Notes: generated by a model from the sequence alone, not told the origin. Shown: positions 18,027 to 26,137, numbered from the stretch's first letter. The stretch: DNA of 64,000 nt from Bacteroidota bacterium (GCA_013285915.1 JABDGS010000008.1:1-64000); one strand, 5' to 3'. Numbers and translations: made by a program.

Positions 18027-18599
18027 ATGAAAAATAAAATAATCGTTTTGTCCTGCCTGGTTATTCTGTTAATAGGGGTAATTTATTTTGCCGTACAGGC
18101 TCATCAAAAAAATGGCACTCATCGCGCTAACTTTTCTGGCGAATGGAAATCCAAAGAATCGATAAGTATGGGCGGAAATATTGTTTGCACGTATGTTGAG
18201 GGTGATCGTATGCTCTCTAAAACAACGAAAATAGCAGAGCAGGCAGATTTTCTAACTATAGAAACACCAAACCTGTCTCCTGGAGCAACGCTGGCTGCAA
18301 GCCAGGAGAAACTGGCCTTCGACGGTAAAGAAAGCCAAATTAGTTATGGCCAGCAAAGAGGAAAGAAGTTTACCGCAAAGTTGTCAGCTGACAGGCAAAC
18401 TATGACTGTTAACTCAATTGTGCACCTGGTGGTTGCCACCCCTTACCATGTAAATGTTCAGGAACAATTAATTGTTTACGTAACAGAGGTTTGGAAGCTG
18501 AGCAATGACGGCGGGTCTATTTCTGTTCAGGCCAATGCAAAATCAAACTTATTCGGCCCGGAGCGTTCATGGAAGACCGTTTTCGATAGGGTCGATTAG
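18027..18599 (+). CDS. hypothetical exported protein
   Basis: A 190-residue protein with an N-terminal membrane segment/signal (MKNKIIVLSCLVILLIGVIYFAVQ). The start is supported by an AAAAGGA purine stretch 5-6 bp upstream, one of the few Shine-Dalgarno-like sites in the window. The mature part starts RANFSGEWKSKESISMGGNIVCTYVEGD and continues in short beta strands, suggesting a small barrel or sandwich of the lipocalin-like type, but no family is recognised. It heads a plus-strand set (18027, 18663, broken gene 19203) that ends at the terminator at 19617 and faces a membrane-bound regulator. Possibly a signal-responsive envelope protein. Confidence 0.7.
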   Translation: MKNKIIVLSCLVILLIGVIYFAVQAHQKNGTHRANFSGEWKSKESISMGGNIVCTYVEGDRMLSKTTKIAEQADFLTIETPNLSPGATLAASQEKLAFDGKESQISYGQQRGKKFTAKLSADRQTMTVNSIVHLVVATPYHVNVQEQLIVYVTEVWKLSNDGGSISVQANAKSNLFGPERSWKTVFDRVD

Positions 18600-18662
18600 T
18601 ATACCTTGAACGAACCTGGTTTATCAGCAAATAGATTGATGTTAATTAAACCTGCAAAAAAT

Positions 18663-19190
18663 ATGAAAAAAGTAATGTATGCGCTTATCTTACCGCTGGT
18701 GGTGGTAGGGGGGCTGGTATTTGCTAATCGCGAAACTTCTAAAAAGGCCGCCCCCAAGCCGCTTACTGCTGCAGAAATAGCGGCCGAACGGAAAAAATGG
18801 GAGGCCAGCCCTGAGGGTATAAAGTATACAAATTGGGTAGCTTCTCCCGAAGGTAAAAAAGTGTATGCCGGTATTGCTAACATACGGAAGGATGTAAGTG
18901 CTTTTACCAATATGGAGGCTGTTATAACTTCTCTTTCCCTTCCGCCTGGTTCAAGATTAGGTTTCGGTGTAATGGCAAGGATTAAAGGCGAAGATTACAT
19001 TGTAAAATTTGATGCGAATGAGTCTCAAATTGAGCAATTGCAGGGCCTGAAAGTTAACGACAAAATAATTATAAGAAGCCATAACATATCGCTTGCGCCC
19101 AAGTATGCATACCCAATAGTATCTGCCGAATATGCAGAACAGGATGGTAAAGCAATTTTTAAACGTATCCATCCCAAAGGCGGTTGCTAA
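18663..19190 (+). CDS. hypothetical exported protein with OB-like C-terminus
   Basis: About 175 residues from ATG 18663, which begins MKKVMYALILPLVVVGGLVFANRE, an uncleaved or cleaved signal; the earlier Met at 18606 lacks a signal. A helical Ala/Lys/Glu-rich spacer (KKAAPKPLTAAEIAAERKKW) leads to a beta-rich domain (GSRLGFGVMARIKGEDYIVKFDANESQIEQLQGLKVNDKIIIRSHNIS) that resembles an OB-fold strand set. The protein ends in Cys. No named family. It lies 63 bp after 18599 in the same direction and is probably co-transcribed. Confidence 0.65.
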   Translation: MKKVMYALILPLVVVGGLVFANRETSKKAAPKPLTAAEIAAERKKWEASPEGIKYTNWVASPEGKKVYAGIANIRKDVSAFTNMEAVITSLSLPPGSRLGFGVMARIKGEDYIVKFDANESQIEQLQGLKVNDKIIIRSHNISLAPKYAYPIVSAEYAEQDGKAIFKRIHPKGGC

Positions 19191-19202
19191 GTAAATAAAA
19201 TT

Positions 19203-19532
19203 ATGAAATACGTATTGTATGCCTTATGCCTGGTACCTGTATCGTACACTTTTCATTAAAACCTGGCTTCGCAAAAAGGCACCGGCTTCTGCCAGTGCCG
19301 TGTTTTTCCGGTTGCGCAACAGCTTCCGGATTTCCCCATTTTTTGTGCGCTAAAGGCGTGCCAGATAACGGCCGTCTTTTTGACAAAAGGCAGCGAAACA
19401 TTTTGTGGCAATTATACGCGCGATTTTTTCAACAGGTGCGTGTTATGAAAAGGCATTTGCTGTATGATCGGCCCTGCAATTCCACAAACAGGTTGGGTTG
19501 CCAGTGCCTGTAGTCTTTATAAATTCTGTTAA
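19203..19532 (+). pseudogene. broken Cys-rich secreted protein (two in-frame stops)
   Basis: ATG 19203, 10 bp after the preceding stop, opens a typical signal peptide (MKYVLYALCLVPVSYTFH), but TAA 19257-19259 stops it after 18 residues. The same frame then runs on for 62 codons (from NLASQKGTGFCQCRVFPV to FFNRCVL) to TGA 19446-19448. It continues for another 27 codons to TAA 19530, including KGICCMIGPA and SACSLYKFC. About ten cysteines appear in this single frame. A signal peptide followed in frame by a Cys-rich mature part is unlikely by chance, so a decayed secreted Cys-rich protein is the best reading. Other frames are also open here, which lowers confidence. Confidence 0.4.
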
Positions 19533-19616
19533 TAGTTTTGAGAAAGGGGCAAATGAAAATGGCTTGATAGTTGTACAGGTGAACACGGTTTTTCAAAGGA
19601 TATTGGAATTAAAACG

Positions 19617-19645
19617 GGGCGGGATTTTTATCCGGCCCTTTTTAT
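19617..19645 (+). terminator. rho-independent terminator
   Basis: GGGCGGGAT (19617-19625), loop TTTT, ATCCGGCCC (19630-19638), one mismatch, then TTTTTATTT. It terminates plus-strand transcription from the 18027-19532 set just before the 3' end of the convergent CheY-like gene. Confidence 0.7.
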
Positions 19646-19664
19646 TTACAGCAAGCTAAAGTTA

Positions 19665-20081
19665 TTACGACGATGGCAGCAAGGCGGTTGCAAACCAGTA
19701 CGCGCAAACAGTTGTCAGCATATGGCTCCAGGTCTTAATATCGTTGGGCTTGGGAATAAAACTATTGGCACCGGCTTTATAACTAAGCCGGACATCTTCC
19801 TGCCATGCTGAAGTACTCATAACTACCACGGGTATGTGTTTGTACCGGATATCTTGTTTGAGGGTTGCGAGCAGTTGTGTGCCGTTCATACGCGGCATAT
19901 TCAGGTCTGTCAGGATCAGGACAGGGAAATCATTTGGATGGCCGGCAAGAAATTGCAATAATTCTTCCCCATCTTCAACGAATTCAATCTTTGCAGGGCA
20001 CGGAACACTCTTAAAAACTTCCCCCATGATTTCGCGGTCTTCTTCATCGTCTTCCGCAGCAAGTATATAGGGTTTGCTCAT
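19665..20081 (-). CDS. single-domain response regulator (CheY-like)
   Basis: A 138-residue stand-alone receiver domain: acidic pair EDDEED (10-15), phospho-acceptor Asp59 in VLILTDLNMPRMNG, the switch region VVVMSTSAW, and the conserved Lys in SFIPKPND. The C-terminal helix (WSHMLTTVCAYWFATALL) is of the Rcp1 or CheY-like type found with phytochrome-type or hybrid kinases in Bacteroidota. No output domain and no adjacent kinase, so it must take its phosphate from a kinase encoded elsewhere and act by protein contact. The gap 20082-20349 shows nothing recognisable. Confidence 0.88.
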   Translation of the reverse strand: MSKPYILAAEDDEEDREIMGEVFKSVPCPAKIEFVEDGEELLQFLAGHPNDFPVLILTDLNMPRMNGTQLLATLKQDIRYKHIPVVVMSTSAWQEDVRLSYKAGANSFIPKPNDIKTWSHMLTTVCAYWFATALLPSS

Positions 20082-20349
20082 TGCATTTTTTTTACACTGG
20101 TTATTTTACTCTTATACTCACAAACAGCAGGGACGGTTGAAGCAGCAGTTTGGCGGGACGGATGATCCGGTTGAAACAGGACGCAAAGGTAAAATGTTCA
20201 ATCTTTTTCGGGATGAAAATTGCGTTTTTAAGCGAAAATTAATAGTGGCGGTGTTTGCGTAAAAACTGTGCGGATGTTGCGTTTGAAGCTTAAGAAGAAA
20301 AGCGGATGCGCCCGCTAAGTATTCTGCTTGCATTATAGTTTTAATCCCA

Positions 20350-20427
20350 CTGGCGCAAGTGTTCCCGCCACGCGGGGCCACTTGTGTCTTGTAGTGTTAG
20401 GGGACTGTGTCCCCCATTACAAAAACA
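20350..20427. repeat. intergenic repeat family A, copy 1
   Basis: Runs CTGGCGCAAGTGTTCCCG ... CCACTTGTGTC ... GTGTTAGGGGACTGTGTCCCCC ... TTACAAAAAC. It has two hairpins: a 10-bp outer stem with a CCCGC/GCGGG inner stem, and GGGGAC/GTCCCC. It matches copy 2 at 21453-21520 nearly base for base apart from an 8-bp insertion in the first loop. Confidence 0.8.
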
Positions 20428-20560
20428 TTTCCGTATTACACAGCCAAATGAATGTTACAGGCCTTGCCGCGTATAACCTACGTGGGTTTAAGGGTAATTA
20501 GCTCAAAATGCCACCTTGCCGCACATCAAAAAAACAATACTATGTAACCATTCGCCGCCT

Positions 20561-20568
20561 TATATTTG
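20561..20568 (+). promoter_or_regulatory. putative -7 box (TATATTTG)
   Basis: Matches TAnnTTTG and lies 44 bp before the chosen ATG at 20612. This supports that start over the in-frame Met at 20516, which is upstream of the box. No -33 TTTG was found. Confidence 0.4.
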
Positions 20569-20611
20569 CGCCATTAAATTTTTCAACCGGCAGTATAAAC
20601 CTTTAAAAATT

Positions 20612-21436
20612 ATGCGGACTCCTTTCAATGTTTTGTTTGTTTCAGTTGTAGTGCTTTTTTCTGCGTGCTCAAAATCAGGCAACAGCGGTAATAATAACGG
20701 CGGAGGTAATAATGGTGGCGGTAATAACCCCACACCCCCGCCAAACTATCTTTTGCATACTTCTTATACGGTGCAGCGCAATTCGTCTGGCGCGGTAACC
20801 AACAGCGAAGGCAATATATATGCTTATGATAAAACCAACAATACTGCTACCATTTACCGCGCTGATACTATAAACGGCCTGCCATACCCAGACACCCTGC
20901 TTTTTACACTAACTGGCGATGTGGTATCACTTACCTATAAAAAGGCCCATATAACCAGTACTACTTATTTACACAGCGGGCACAACTACCCCGACAGTAT
21001 GGTATTGGTAAACAGCCCAATTACCAACCGCACAAAATACGAATATACCTTTGATGGCAATGGTAAATTAGCCACCCGTAAGCTTACAGAAACTATTTAT
21101 ACAAATGGCACCCAGGGCTCTGCCGAGGTTAGCACAAACGTATATACCTGGGTGAACGGCAATATGGTAAGTGATAACCTTACCGATAACTCCTTTACCT
21201 ATTCCGCCACCTTTGATGCAAACGCGCTGGCAGCGGCGCCAGACCCTATAATGAATTTAATAAGCCCTTTAAACCCTGTGTTGACAAACAAGAACATTAT
21301 AAAAACATCCGTATCAACCTTTAGCGGCTCCGTGCAAAACCTTGTTTTTACATACGACGATAAGGGCAGGGTTATAAACGAAGCCTATTCTGATAACCAT
21401 GGCACTACTTCTGCCATTATTAACACGTATTATTAA
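20612..21436 (+). CDS. lipoprotein with Gly/Asn-rich linker (DUF4595-like)
   Basis: A 274-residue lipoprotein from ATG 20612 (MRTPFNVLFVSVVVLFSACSKSG, lipobox FSAC). After the acylated Cys comes a low-complexity Gly/Asn tether (about residues 25-42) ending in a proline run. A repetitive beta-strand region follows with YD-like units: NSEGNIYAYDKTNNTATIYRAD, YEYTFDGNGKLATRKLTETIY, LVFTYDDKGRVINEAYSDN. This looks like the DUF4595/YD-type surface lipoproteins of Bacteroidota. Lies between two copies of repeat family A (20350 and 21453). Function unknown; probably surface or outer-membrane-anchored. Confidence 0.75.
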   Translation: MRTPFNVLFVSVVVLFSACSKSGNSGNNNGGGNNGGGNNPTPPPNYLLHTSYTVQRNSSGAVTNSEGNIYAYDKTNNTATIYRADTINGLPYPDTLLFTLTGDVVSLTYKKAHITSTTYLHSGHNYPDSMVLVNSPITNRTKYEYTFDGNGKLATRKLTETIYTNGTQGSAEVSTNVYTWVNGNMVSDNLTDNSFTYSATFDANALAAAPDPIMNLISPLNPVLTNKNIIKTSVSTFSGSVQNLVFTYDDKGRVINEAYSDNHGTTSAIINTYY

Positions 21437-21452
21437 GCCTGGTATTTCTATA

Positions 21453-21520
21453 CTGGCACAAGTGTTCCCGGGCCACTTGTGCCTTTTAGTGTTCGGGGAC
21501 TATGTCCCCATTTACAAAAC
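21453..21520. repeat. intergenic repeat family A, copy 2
   Basis: Contains GGCACAAGTG (21455-21464) paired with CACTTGTGCC (perfect 10 bp), then GGGGAC-TAT-GTCCCC and TTTACAAAAC. Same order and orientation as copy 1 at 20350-20427. A related GGGGGA/TCCCCC hairpin is at 23216-23232. Confidence 0.8.
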
Positions 21521-21525
21521 TGTTT

Positions 21526-21645
21526 ATACCAATTAGACTTTAAAATTGCCTCTTATTCGCCTCATCCCCTAACCCCTTCTCCTCGCGGAGAAGGGCCCGA
21601 CGAGATTGTGGAGAAGACCATATATTTTTAAAGTCCAATTGGTAT
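21526..21645. mobile_element. 120-bp MITE-like element with 20-bp terminal inverted repeats
   Basis: The left end, ATACCAATTAGACTTTAAAA (21526-21545), is the reverse complement of 21626-21645 with one mismatch. The interior holds a perfect hairpin CCCTTCTCC-TCGC-GGAGAAGGG. It has no coding capacity, and no clear target-site duplication is visible. The remaining 21646-21948 contains no gene or other structure that I can see. Confidence 0.5.
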
Positions 21646-21948
21646 TACCTATAATTAAGGTATAAAATATGCAGCTTTAGCTAAAGCGCTTTTCAAAAGA
21701 AATTAAATGATAAATCTGCTTTAAAAACCGCGTTTTATTCATTAACGCCAGGGCGGCAAAGAGCAAATATTCCTTATTTTTCTGCACCCCAAACAATCCG
21801 GCACCCGGGCATCAAGGGTTGAAAAATGCATACCGCAAATCCTCAACGGAAAGGGGTTAAATGATGATTACTTACAGGCGGTAAAATAAATTACCAAACT
21901 TACCGTCCTGAAAGGGTTTCGTTGATTGCCATGGGCAGACATGTATTG

Positions 21949-22872
21949 CTATTGTGAAGCATTTTCCTTATTAAGTAATCTTGTCAAGTTTGCCACCCCC
22001 ACAGCTCCAGCGTCTAATGCCTCGGGCATGCCTGCAAGTAATCCTAATGTCGCCATAGTGGTTGGCGCATTTTTAGTTGTAAATAGAGAACATACTTTGG
22101 CTTGATACCAATAAAACAAGTTGCCATTTGGGTTCTCTTTTGTGCGGGAAAGTGCATATTTGTCTGACCATAATTTATAGGTATCGTCAAAATTGTCAGT
22201 AAAAAACCCAAGGGTCTTATTAGCTTCAATTTTTAAATCTTCATATGTTTTTTTCCCGAGATCATTGATTGTAGTTAACCCAATTGTTTCAAATGGTACA
22301 GTGTTCCTATAAAGTGACTTAACAATATCTTGCGACTTGCTAATATCTTGTTGCTGGCTTAGGTCCACAAGCTTACTTAGCTCAGTAAGTTGGTTCAAGT
22401 TTACAGGTTGGCTCAATTGAACCGCTTTACCAAGTTCTGCAACTTTGCTTAATTCAACGGGCTTACTCCATTCAACCGGCGCACTCATCTGCTGTACCGG
22501 TGTACTCATCTGCTGCACAGGTGTACTCATCTGCTGTACAGGTGTGCTCATCTGCTTAACCGACGTGCTCATTTGCTGAACAGGTGTGCTCATCTGTTGT
22601 ACCGGGGTACTCATTTGTTGAACGGGTGTACTCATCTGCTGTACAGGTGTACTCATCTGCTTAACCGGCGTGCTCATTTGCTTAACCGGTGTACTCATTT
22701 GCTTAACCGGTGTACTCATTTGCTGCACTGGCTTGCTCATCTGCTGCACCGGTCGGCTCATCTGCTGTACTGGCCTGCTCATCTGCCGCACTGGCTTTGT
22801 CCATTGACTTTGTGCATTTAAATAATTTAACCCCGGCATTAAAGACATTAGTATTAATAAAGAACGTATCAT
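21949..22872 (-). CDS. secreted protein with 15 tandem heptads (MS-x-P-V-x-Q)
   Basis: A 307-residue exported protein. The signal peptide is MIRSLLILMSLMPGLNYLNAQ. Residues 31-135 are 15 uninterrupted heptads, mostly MSTPVQQ or MSTPVKQ, beginning MSRPVQQ and ending MSAPVEW. After them the register loosens into six-residue units (SKPVEL, SKVAEL, GKAVQL, SQPVNL, NQLTEL, SKLVDL) up to about 175. The C-terminal 130 residues are non-repetitive and mostly helical (TINDLGKKTYEDLKIEANKTLGFF, ATLGLLAGMPEALDAGAVGVANL). The periodicity 'hydrophobic-polar-Pro-Val' could give an extended fibre, a solenoid or a coiled-coil-like rod. No named family recognised; isolated gene. The DNA units differ at synonymous sites, so purifying selection on the protein is plausible. 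Confidence 0.75.
   Translation of the reverse strand: MIRSLLILMSLMPGLNYLNAQSQWTKPVRQMSRPVQQMSRPVQQMSKPVQQMSTPVKQMSTPVKQMSTPVKQMSTPVQQMSTPVQQMSTPVQQMSTPVQQMSTSVKQMSTPVQQMSTPVQQMSTPVQQMSAPVEWSKPVELSKVAELGKAVQLSQPVNLNQLTELSKLVDLSQQQDISKSQDIVKSLYRNTVPFETIGLTTINDLGKKTYEDLKIEANKTLGFFTDNFDDTYKLWSDKYALSRTKENPNGNLFYWYQAKVCSLFTTKNAPTTMATLGLLAGMPEALDAGAVGVANLTRLLNKENASQ
22468..22782 (-). repeat. 15 x 21-bp coding minisatellite
   Basis: 315 bp made of 15 units of exactly 21 bp, each containing CTCAT on the plus strand, encoding the heptads of the gene 21949-22872. No unit is shortened. Third-position differences among units (GTACTCAT versus GTGCTCAT, CTGCTG versus TTGTTG) show that the array is not a very recent expansion. 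Confidence 0.95.
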
Positions 22873-23072
22873 ATTGTTAAAGATTTAAGTATTATACTCA
22901 AAATTTCGTTCACGGGCTTGATATAAATGTGGATGAAAGTATGCTTCAAAAAAAGCAGCTTAAAATAGCAATCAATTTCAATCTCTATACCGAACAAAAT
23001 ATAAAAAGATGTTGATATTTCAAAGCTTTTATAAGAATATTATTTCAGGGCGCTTTCCTCCCTTTTGTAAAG

Positions 23073-23164
23073 GGCATTTGAAAAACCACAGCCGAAGTGA
23101 GTGGCACCCACTTGAACGTCCCGATTTCGGGAGGGCAGGCAACTACAGTTCAGCAAGGCTATGG
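23073..23164. repeat. intergenic repeat family B, copy 1
   Basis: Starts GGCATTTGAAAAACCACAGC, continues CGAAGTGAGTGGCAC and ends ACAGTTCAGCAAGGCTATG. It is related to 31051-31108 but carries about 35 extra bases in the loop, containing CCCGATTTCGGG. The ends CCACAGCC and GGCTATGG pair. A further hairpin, GGGGGA/TCCCCC, is at 23216-23232. The rest of 22873-23355 shows no gene; open frames of 60-85 codons here overlap the repeat and look spurious. Confidence 0.7.
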
Positions 23165-23355
23165 TGCCCTTTCGCCAACAGCCTTCAACTTTGCGTCCTT
23201 GTACCTTTTGGTACCGGGGGACTGTCTCCCCCACCCATTTCCCCTCAATACTTTGCGTTGTTATAAAGTTTGGCTATGTTTAGCCCTGTAATGGTTATTA
23301 GTTGTCGCAAAACACAACTTCAAAAAATGCCTGCGGTTTTTTCAATTGAGTTTGT

Positions 23356-24399
23356 ATGATAAAAAGCTTGCCCTTCGTATTTACTGCATTATTATTTATT
23401 GCCGGGTGCCGGGAGAAAGAAAACTATCCGCAGGTATCAACATTTGCAGGTACAGGCGCTATGGGCAAAGCGGATGGTACCGGCACTTCCGCGTCATTTG
23501 CAAACCTGATGGGGTTAGCAATAGATACTGCAGGTAACATATTCGTGGCAGATTCGCACAATAACCTGGTGCGAAAAATAACCCCGGGCGGGGTTGTTAC
23601 AACAATTGCAGGCAACGGCAACATCGGGGCAGCAGATGGTACAGGGGCAGCAGCATCTTTTTTTAATCCAGAATATGTGGCTGTTGACAAAAGCGGCAAT
23701 ATTTACGTAAGCGATACACACAACAGCCTTATACGTAAAATAACGCAAGCCGGTGTGGTTACAACAATTGCAGGCCGAAGGTTTGATAGCGGCACTACCA
23801 CAAAAGATACTTCAATAAAATTTGATAACCCGGCCGGTATCGCTGTTGATGAATATGGTAATGTGTATGTAGCCGATTGGGGTAATGATCGTATACGAAA
23901 AATAACCGCTTCGGGTAGGGTAACAAATTTTGCGGGTTGCGGCGTGCCCGGTGCAAAGGATGGCGTTGGAGATGCTGCCTCATTTTACCTGCCGTGGGGC
24001 ATTGCGGTTAATTCAGCAGGCAGCATATTTGTTGCCGACAGTTATAACAACATGATACGCAAAATAAGCCCTGTGGGTGTTGTTACAACTTTTGCGGGTA
24101 AAAAGGCGCGTGGCGCAAACGATGGAAAAGATACTGCGGCTTCATTTTTTCACCCGGCAGGTATTGCTATTGATGCCCACGATAATATATACGTGGCCGA
24201 CGCAGGCAATAATAAAATTCGCAAAATAACCGCTGGTGGGGTTGTTACAACAATAGCGGGCAGTGGCCTGCGTGGCTTCGCAAATGGCAGGGACACAGCA
24301 GCAACCTTTTACCGGCCTTACAGCGTGGTTGCAGATAAAAATGGAAATGTTTTCGTAGCTGATTATCTTAATAACGTGGTACGTAAAATAAGTTTTTAA
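23356..24399 (+). CDS. NHL-repeat beta-propeller lipoprotein
   Basis: A 347-residue lipoprotein (MIKSLPFVFTALLFIAGCREKE, lipobox IAGC). The mature protein is six consecutive NHL repeats of about 50 residues, each with the pattern '(F)xxPxGIAVDxxGNIYVADxxNNxIRKIT..GVVTTIAG', so it closes a six-bladed propeller with no extra domain. NHL propellers act as protein- or ligand-binding scaffolds or, in some cases, lyases; nothing here indicates catalysis. The next gene starts 43 bp downstream and is also a propeller lipoprotein, suggesting one operon for two envelope propellers. Confidence 0.88.
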   Translation: MIKSLPFVFTALLFIAGCREKENYPQVSTFAGTGAMGKADGTGTSASFANLMGLAIDTAGNIFVADSHNNLVRKITPGGVVTTIAGNGNIGAADGTGAAASFFNPEYVAVDKSGNIYVSDTHNSLIRKITQAGVVTTIAGRRFDSGTTTKDTSIKFDNPAGIAVDEYGNVYVADWGNDRIRKITASGRVTNFAGCGVPGAKDGVGDAASFYLPWGIAVNSAGSIFVADSYNNMIRKISPVGVVTTFAGKKARGANDGKDTAASFFHPAGIAIDAHDNIYVADAGNNKIRKITAGGVVTTIAGSGLRGFANGRDTAATFYRPYSVVADKNGNVFVADYLNNVVRKISF

Positions 24400-24442
24400 T
24401 TTTATACAGGTGCACTGCTTAATTATTCAAACCCCTCAGTAT

Positions 24443-26137
24443 ATGATCAAACGTTTTGCTTTGCCGCTTTTATTAACAGCATCGGTTTTTATGGGCTGCT
24501 CAAAAAAAGGTGGTGGTGGTTCAAACAACAATCCCCCTCCGCCGGTAAATAGCCAGCATATTTCTGTGCTTACCCAGCATAATGATAATACACGTGCAGG
24601 CCTTAATGATAAAGAAACAAGCCTTACAACAACCAATGTAACAGGCGCACATTTTGGTAAATTATTTACGCTTGCCGTTGATGACCAGGTATATGCCCAG
24701 CCATTAGTTGTGGGTAATTTATCAATTGCATCAGCCGTCCATAATGTGGTATTTATAGCAACTGTTAATAATACGGTATACGCTTATGATGCTGACAGTG
24801 GCAAATTATATTGGCAAAAAAACTTTACGGTTTCCGGCATGAGGACTCCCAATGCAGGTGATATGAAGTCTGACTGGTGCTCACCTTACACCAACATTAC
24901 AAATAACATTGGCATAATAGGCACACCTGTTATAGATTCTGTTTCGCACACAATTTATTTCGTTGCCCGCAGTACAGATGGCACCCACTTTGTTCAGCAT
25001 TTGCACGCAGTTAACATTATTACCGGCAGCGAACAGCCGGGCAGCCCCGTGATAATTACCGCAAGCGTACCCGGCACCGGCGATGGTAACGTGGCCAGTA
25101 TAGTAAGTTTTGACCCCATGCGTAATAACCAGCGGCAGGGACTTGCATTGGTAAACGGCGTGGTATATATAAGTTACTCCTCGCATTGCGACTGGAACCC
25201 TTACCACGGTTGGATACTTGGGTATAATGCGCAAACGCTGCAGCAGCAAATAGTGTATAACGACACGCCTGATGGCGAAGGCGGCGGTATTTGGGAAAGT
25301 GGCCAGGGTATTGCTGCTGATGTGCAAGGCAACCTGTATATAACTACCGGTAACGGCACTACCGGAAAGGGCAATTTGTACACTGCCACCGGCAACGGAA
25401 CGCAGGATAACGGTCCGAATCCCGACCCAACTGATGTTAAAAACCGCTCAGAGAGCGCGCTTAAATTAACACCATCCGGTTCAACCTTAAAGGTTTCAAG
25501 CTATTTTACACCAACCAACTACTTTAACCTTAATACAAACGATCTTGATTATGGAGTAATGGGTACTCTCTTAATACCCAATTCCGACTACTATTTTACG
25601 GGTTGCAAAGATGGTAATATATACCTGCTTAATAAGGATAACATGGGCAGTTATTCCGCAAGTACAAACCTGGTGCAGCAAACAGTATCACTTAACACAA
25701 ATTTTCATTGCCAGCCTGCATATTATAAGGGCGCGGGCAATGAATTTGTATTTGTGTGGAGCGAGAACGACAGGCTGCGTGCGCTTTCATTCATCAGGAG
25801 CAGCAATACATTTTCAAACGATCAAATAGTTTCTTCTGATATCGGCCCGTCAGGCCAAACAGGGGCGATGTTGTCTGTATCATCTAATGGCACGTTGGCT
25901 GGCACAGGCATACTTTGGGCTTACTGTGCCGCCACAGGAGATGCGGAATCAAACACCACACCAGGCGTGCTGCGGGCATACGACGCAAGCGATGTAACAA
26001 AGGAAATCTGGAGCAGCAAAACCAATGCGGCAGACTACCCGGGCAATTTTGCAAAGTTTGCTTCACCAACTATTGCCAATGGCCATGTATACCTGGCTAC
26101 CTTTTCAAACGAGGTTGAGGTGTACGGGTTAAAGTAG
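24443..26137 (+). CDS. PQQ-like beta-propeller lipoprotein
   Basis: About 564 residues from ATG 24443 (MIKRFALPLLLTASVFMGCSKKGGGG, lipobox FMGC; the Met at 24410 is too far upstream). A Gly/Asn/Pro-rich tether is followed by a PQQ-type eight-bladed propeller (FGKLFTLAVDDQVYAQPLVVG, NTVYAYDADSGKLYWQKNF, GIIGTPVIDSVSHTIYFVART, DGNIYLLNKDNMG, NGHVYLATFSNEVEVYG). No cytochrome domain and no typical quinoprotein active-site set is obvious, so binding to a glycan or protein is as likely as redox chemistry. Its relatives are often annotated 'pyrrolo-quinoline quinone' only by fold. Confidence 0.8.
   Translation: MIKRFALPLLLTASVFMGCSKKGGGGSNNNPPPPVNSQHISVLTQHNDNTRAGLNDKETSLTTTNVTGAHFGKLFTLAVDDQVYAQPLVVGNLSIASAVHNVVFIATVNNTVYAYDADSGKLYWQKNFTVSGMRTPNAGDMKSDWCSPYTNITNNIGIIGTPVIDSVSHTIYFVARSTDGTHFVQHLHAVNIITGSEQPGSPVIITASVPGTGDGNVASIVSFDPMRNNQRQGLALVNGVVYISYSSHCDWNPYHGWILGYNAQTLQQQIVYNDTPDGEGGGIWESGQGIAADVQGNLYITTGNGTTGKGNLYTATGNGTQDNGPNPDPTDVKNRSESALKLTPSGSTLKVSSYFTPTNYFNLNTNDLDYGVMGTLLIPNSDYYFTGCKDGNIYLLNKDNMGSYSASTNLVQQTVSLNTNFHCQPAYYKGAGNEFVFVWSENDRLRALSFIRSSNTFSNDQIVSSDIGPSGQTGAMLSVSSNGTLAGTGILWAYCAATGDAESNTTPGVLRAYDASDVTKEIWSSKTNAADYPGNFAKFASPTIANGHVYLATFSNEVEVYGLK

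Noticed and set aside
19226-19513. 95-codon plus-strand frame overlapping the broken Cys-rich gene
   Set aside because: It starts inside the signal-peptide region of frame 19203, is in a different frame, and reads as a low-hydrophobicity, Arg/Cys/Pro-rich chain without a fold-like pattern; the frame with a signal peptide is preferred.
22468-22782. Evenly spaced short repeats resembling a CRISPR array
   Set aside because: Units are 21 bp with no spacers, entirely in frame within a gene that has a signal peptide; no cas genes nearby.
22573-22821. 82-codon plus-strand frame opposite the heptad array
   Set aside because: It is the complement of the 21-bp repeats and so is repetitive by necessity; the minus-strand gene has a signal peptide and a non-repetitive C-terminal domain.
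23009-23291. Overlapping 64-85 codon frames on both strands in the gap before the NHL gene
   Set aside because: They overlap each other and repeat family B; no start context or protein-like pattern.
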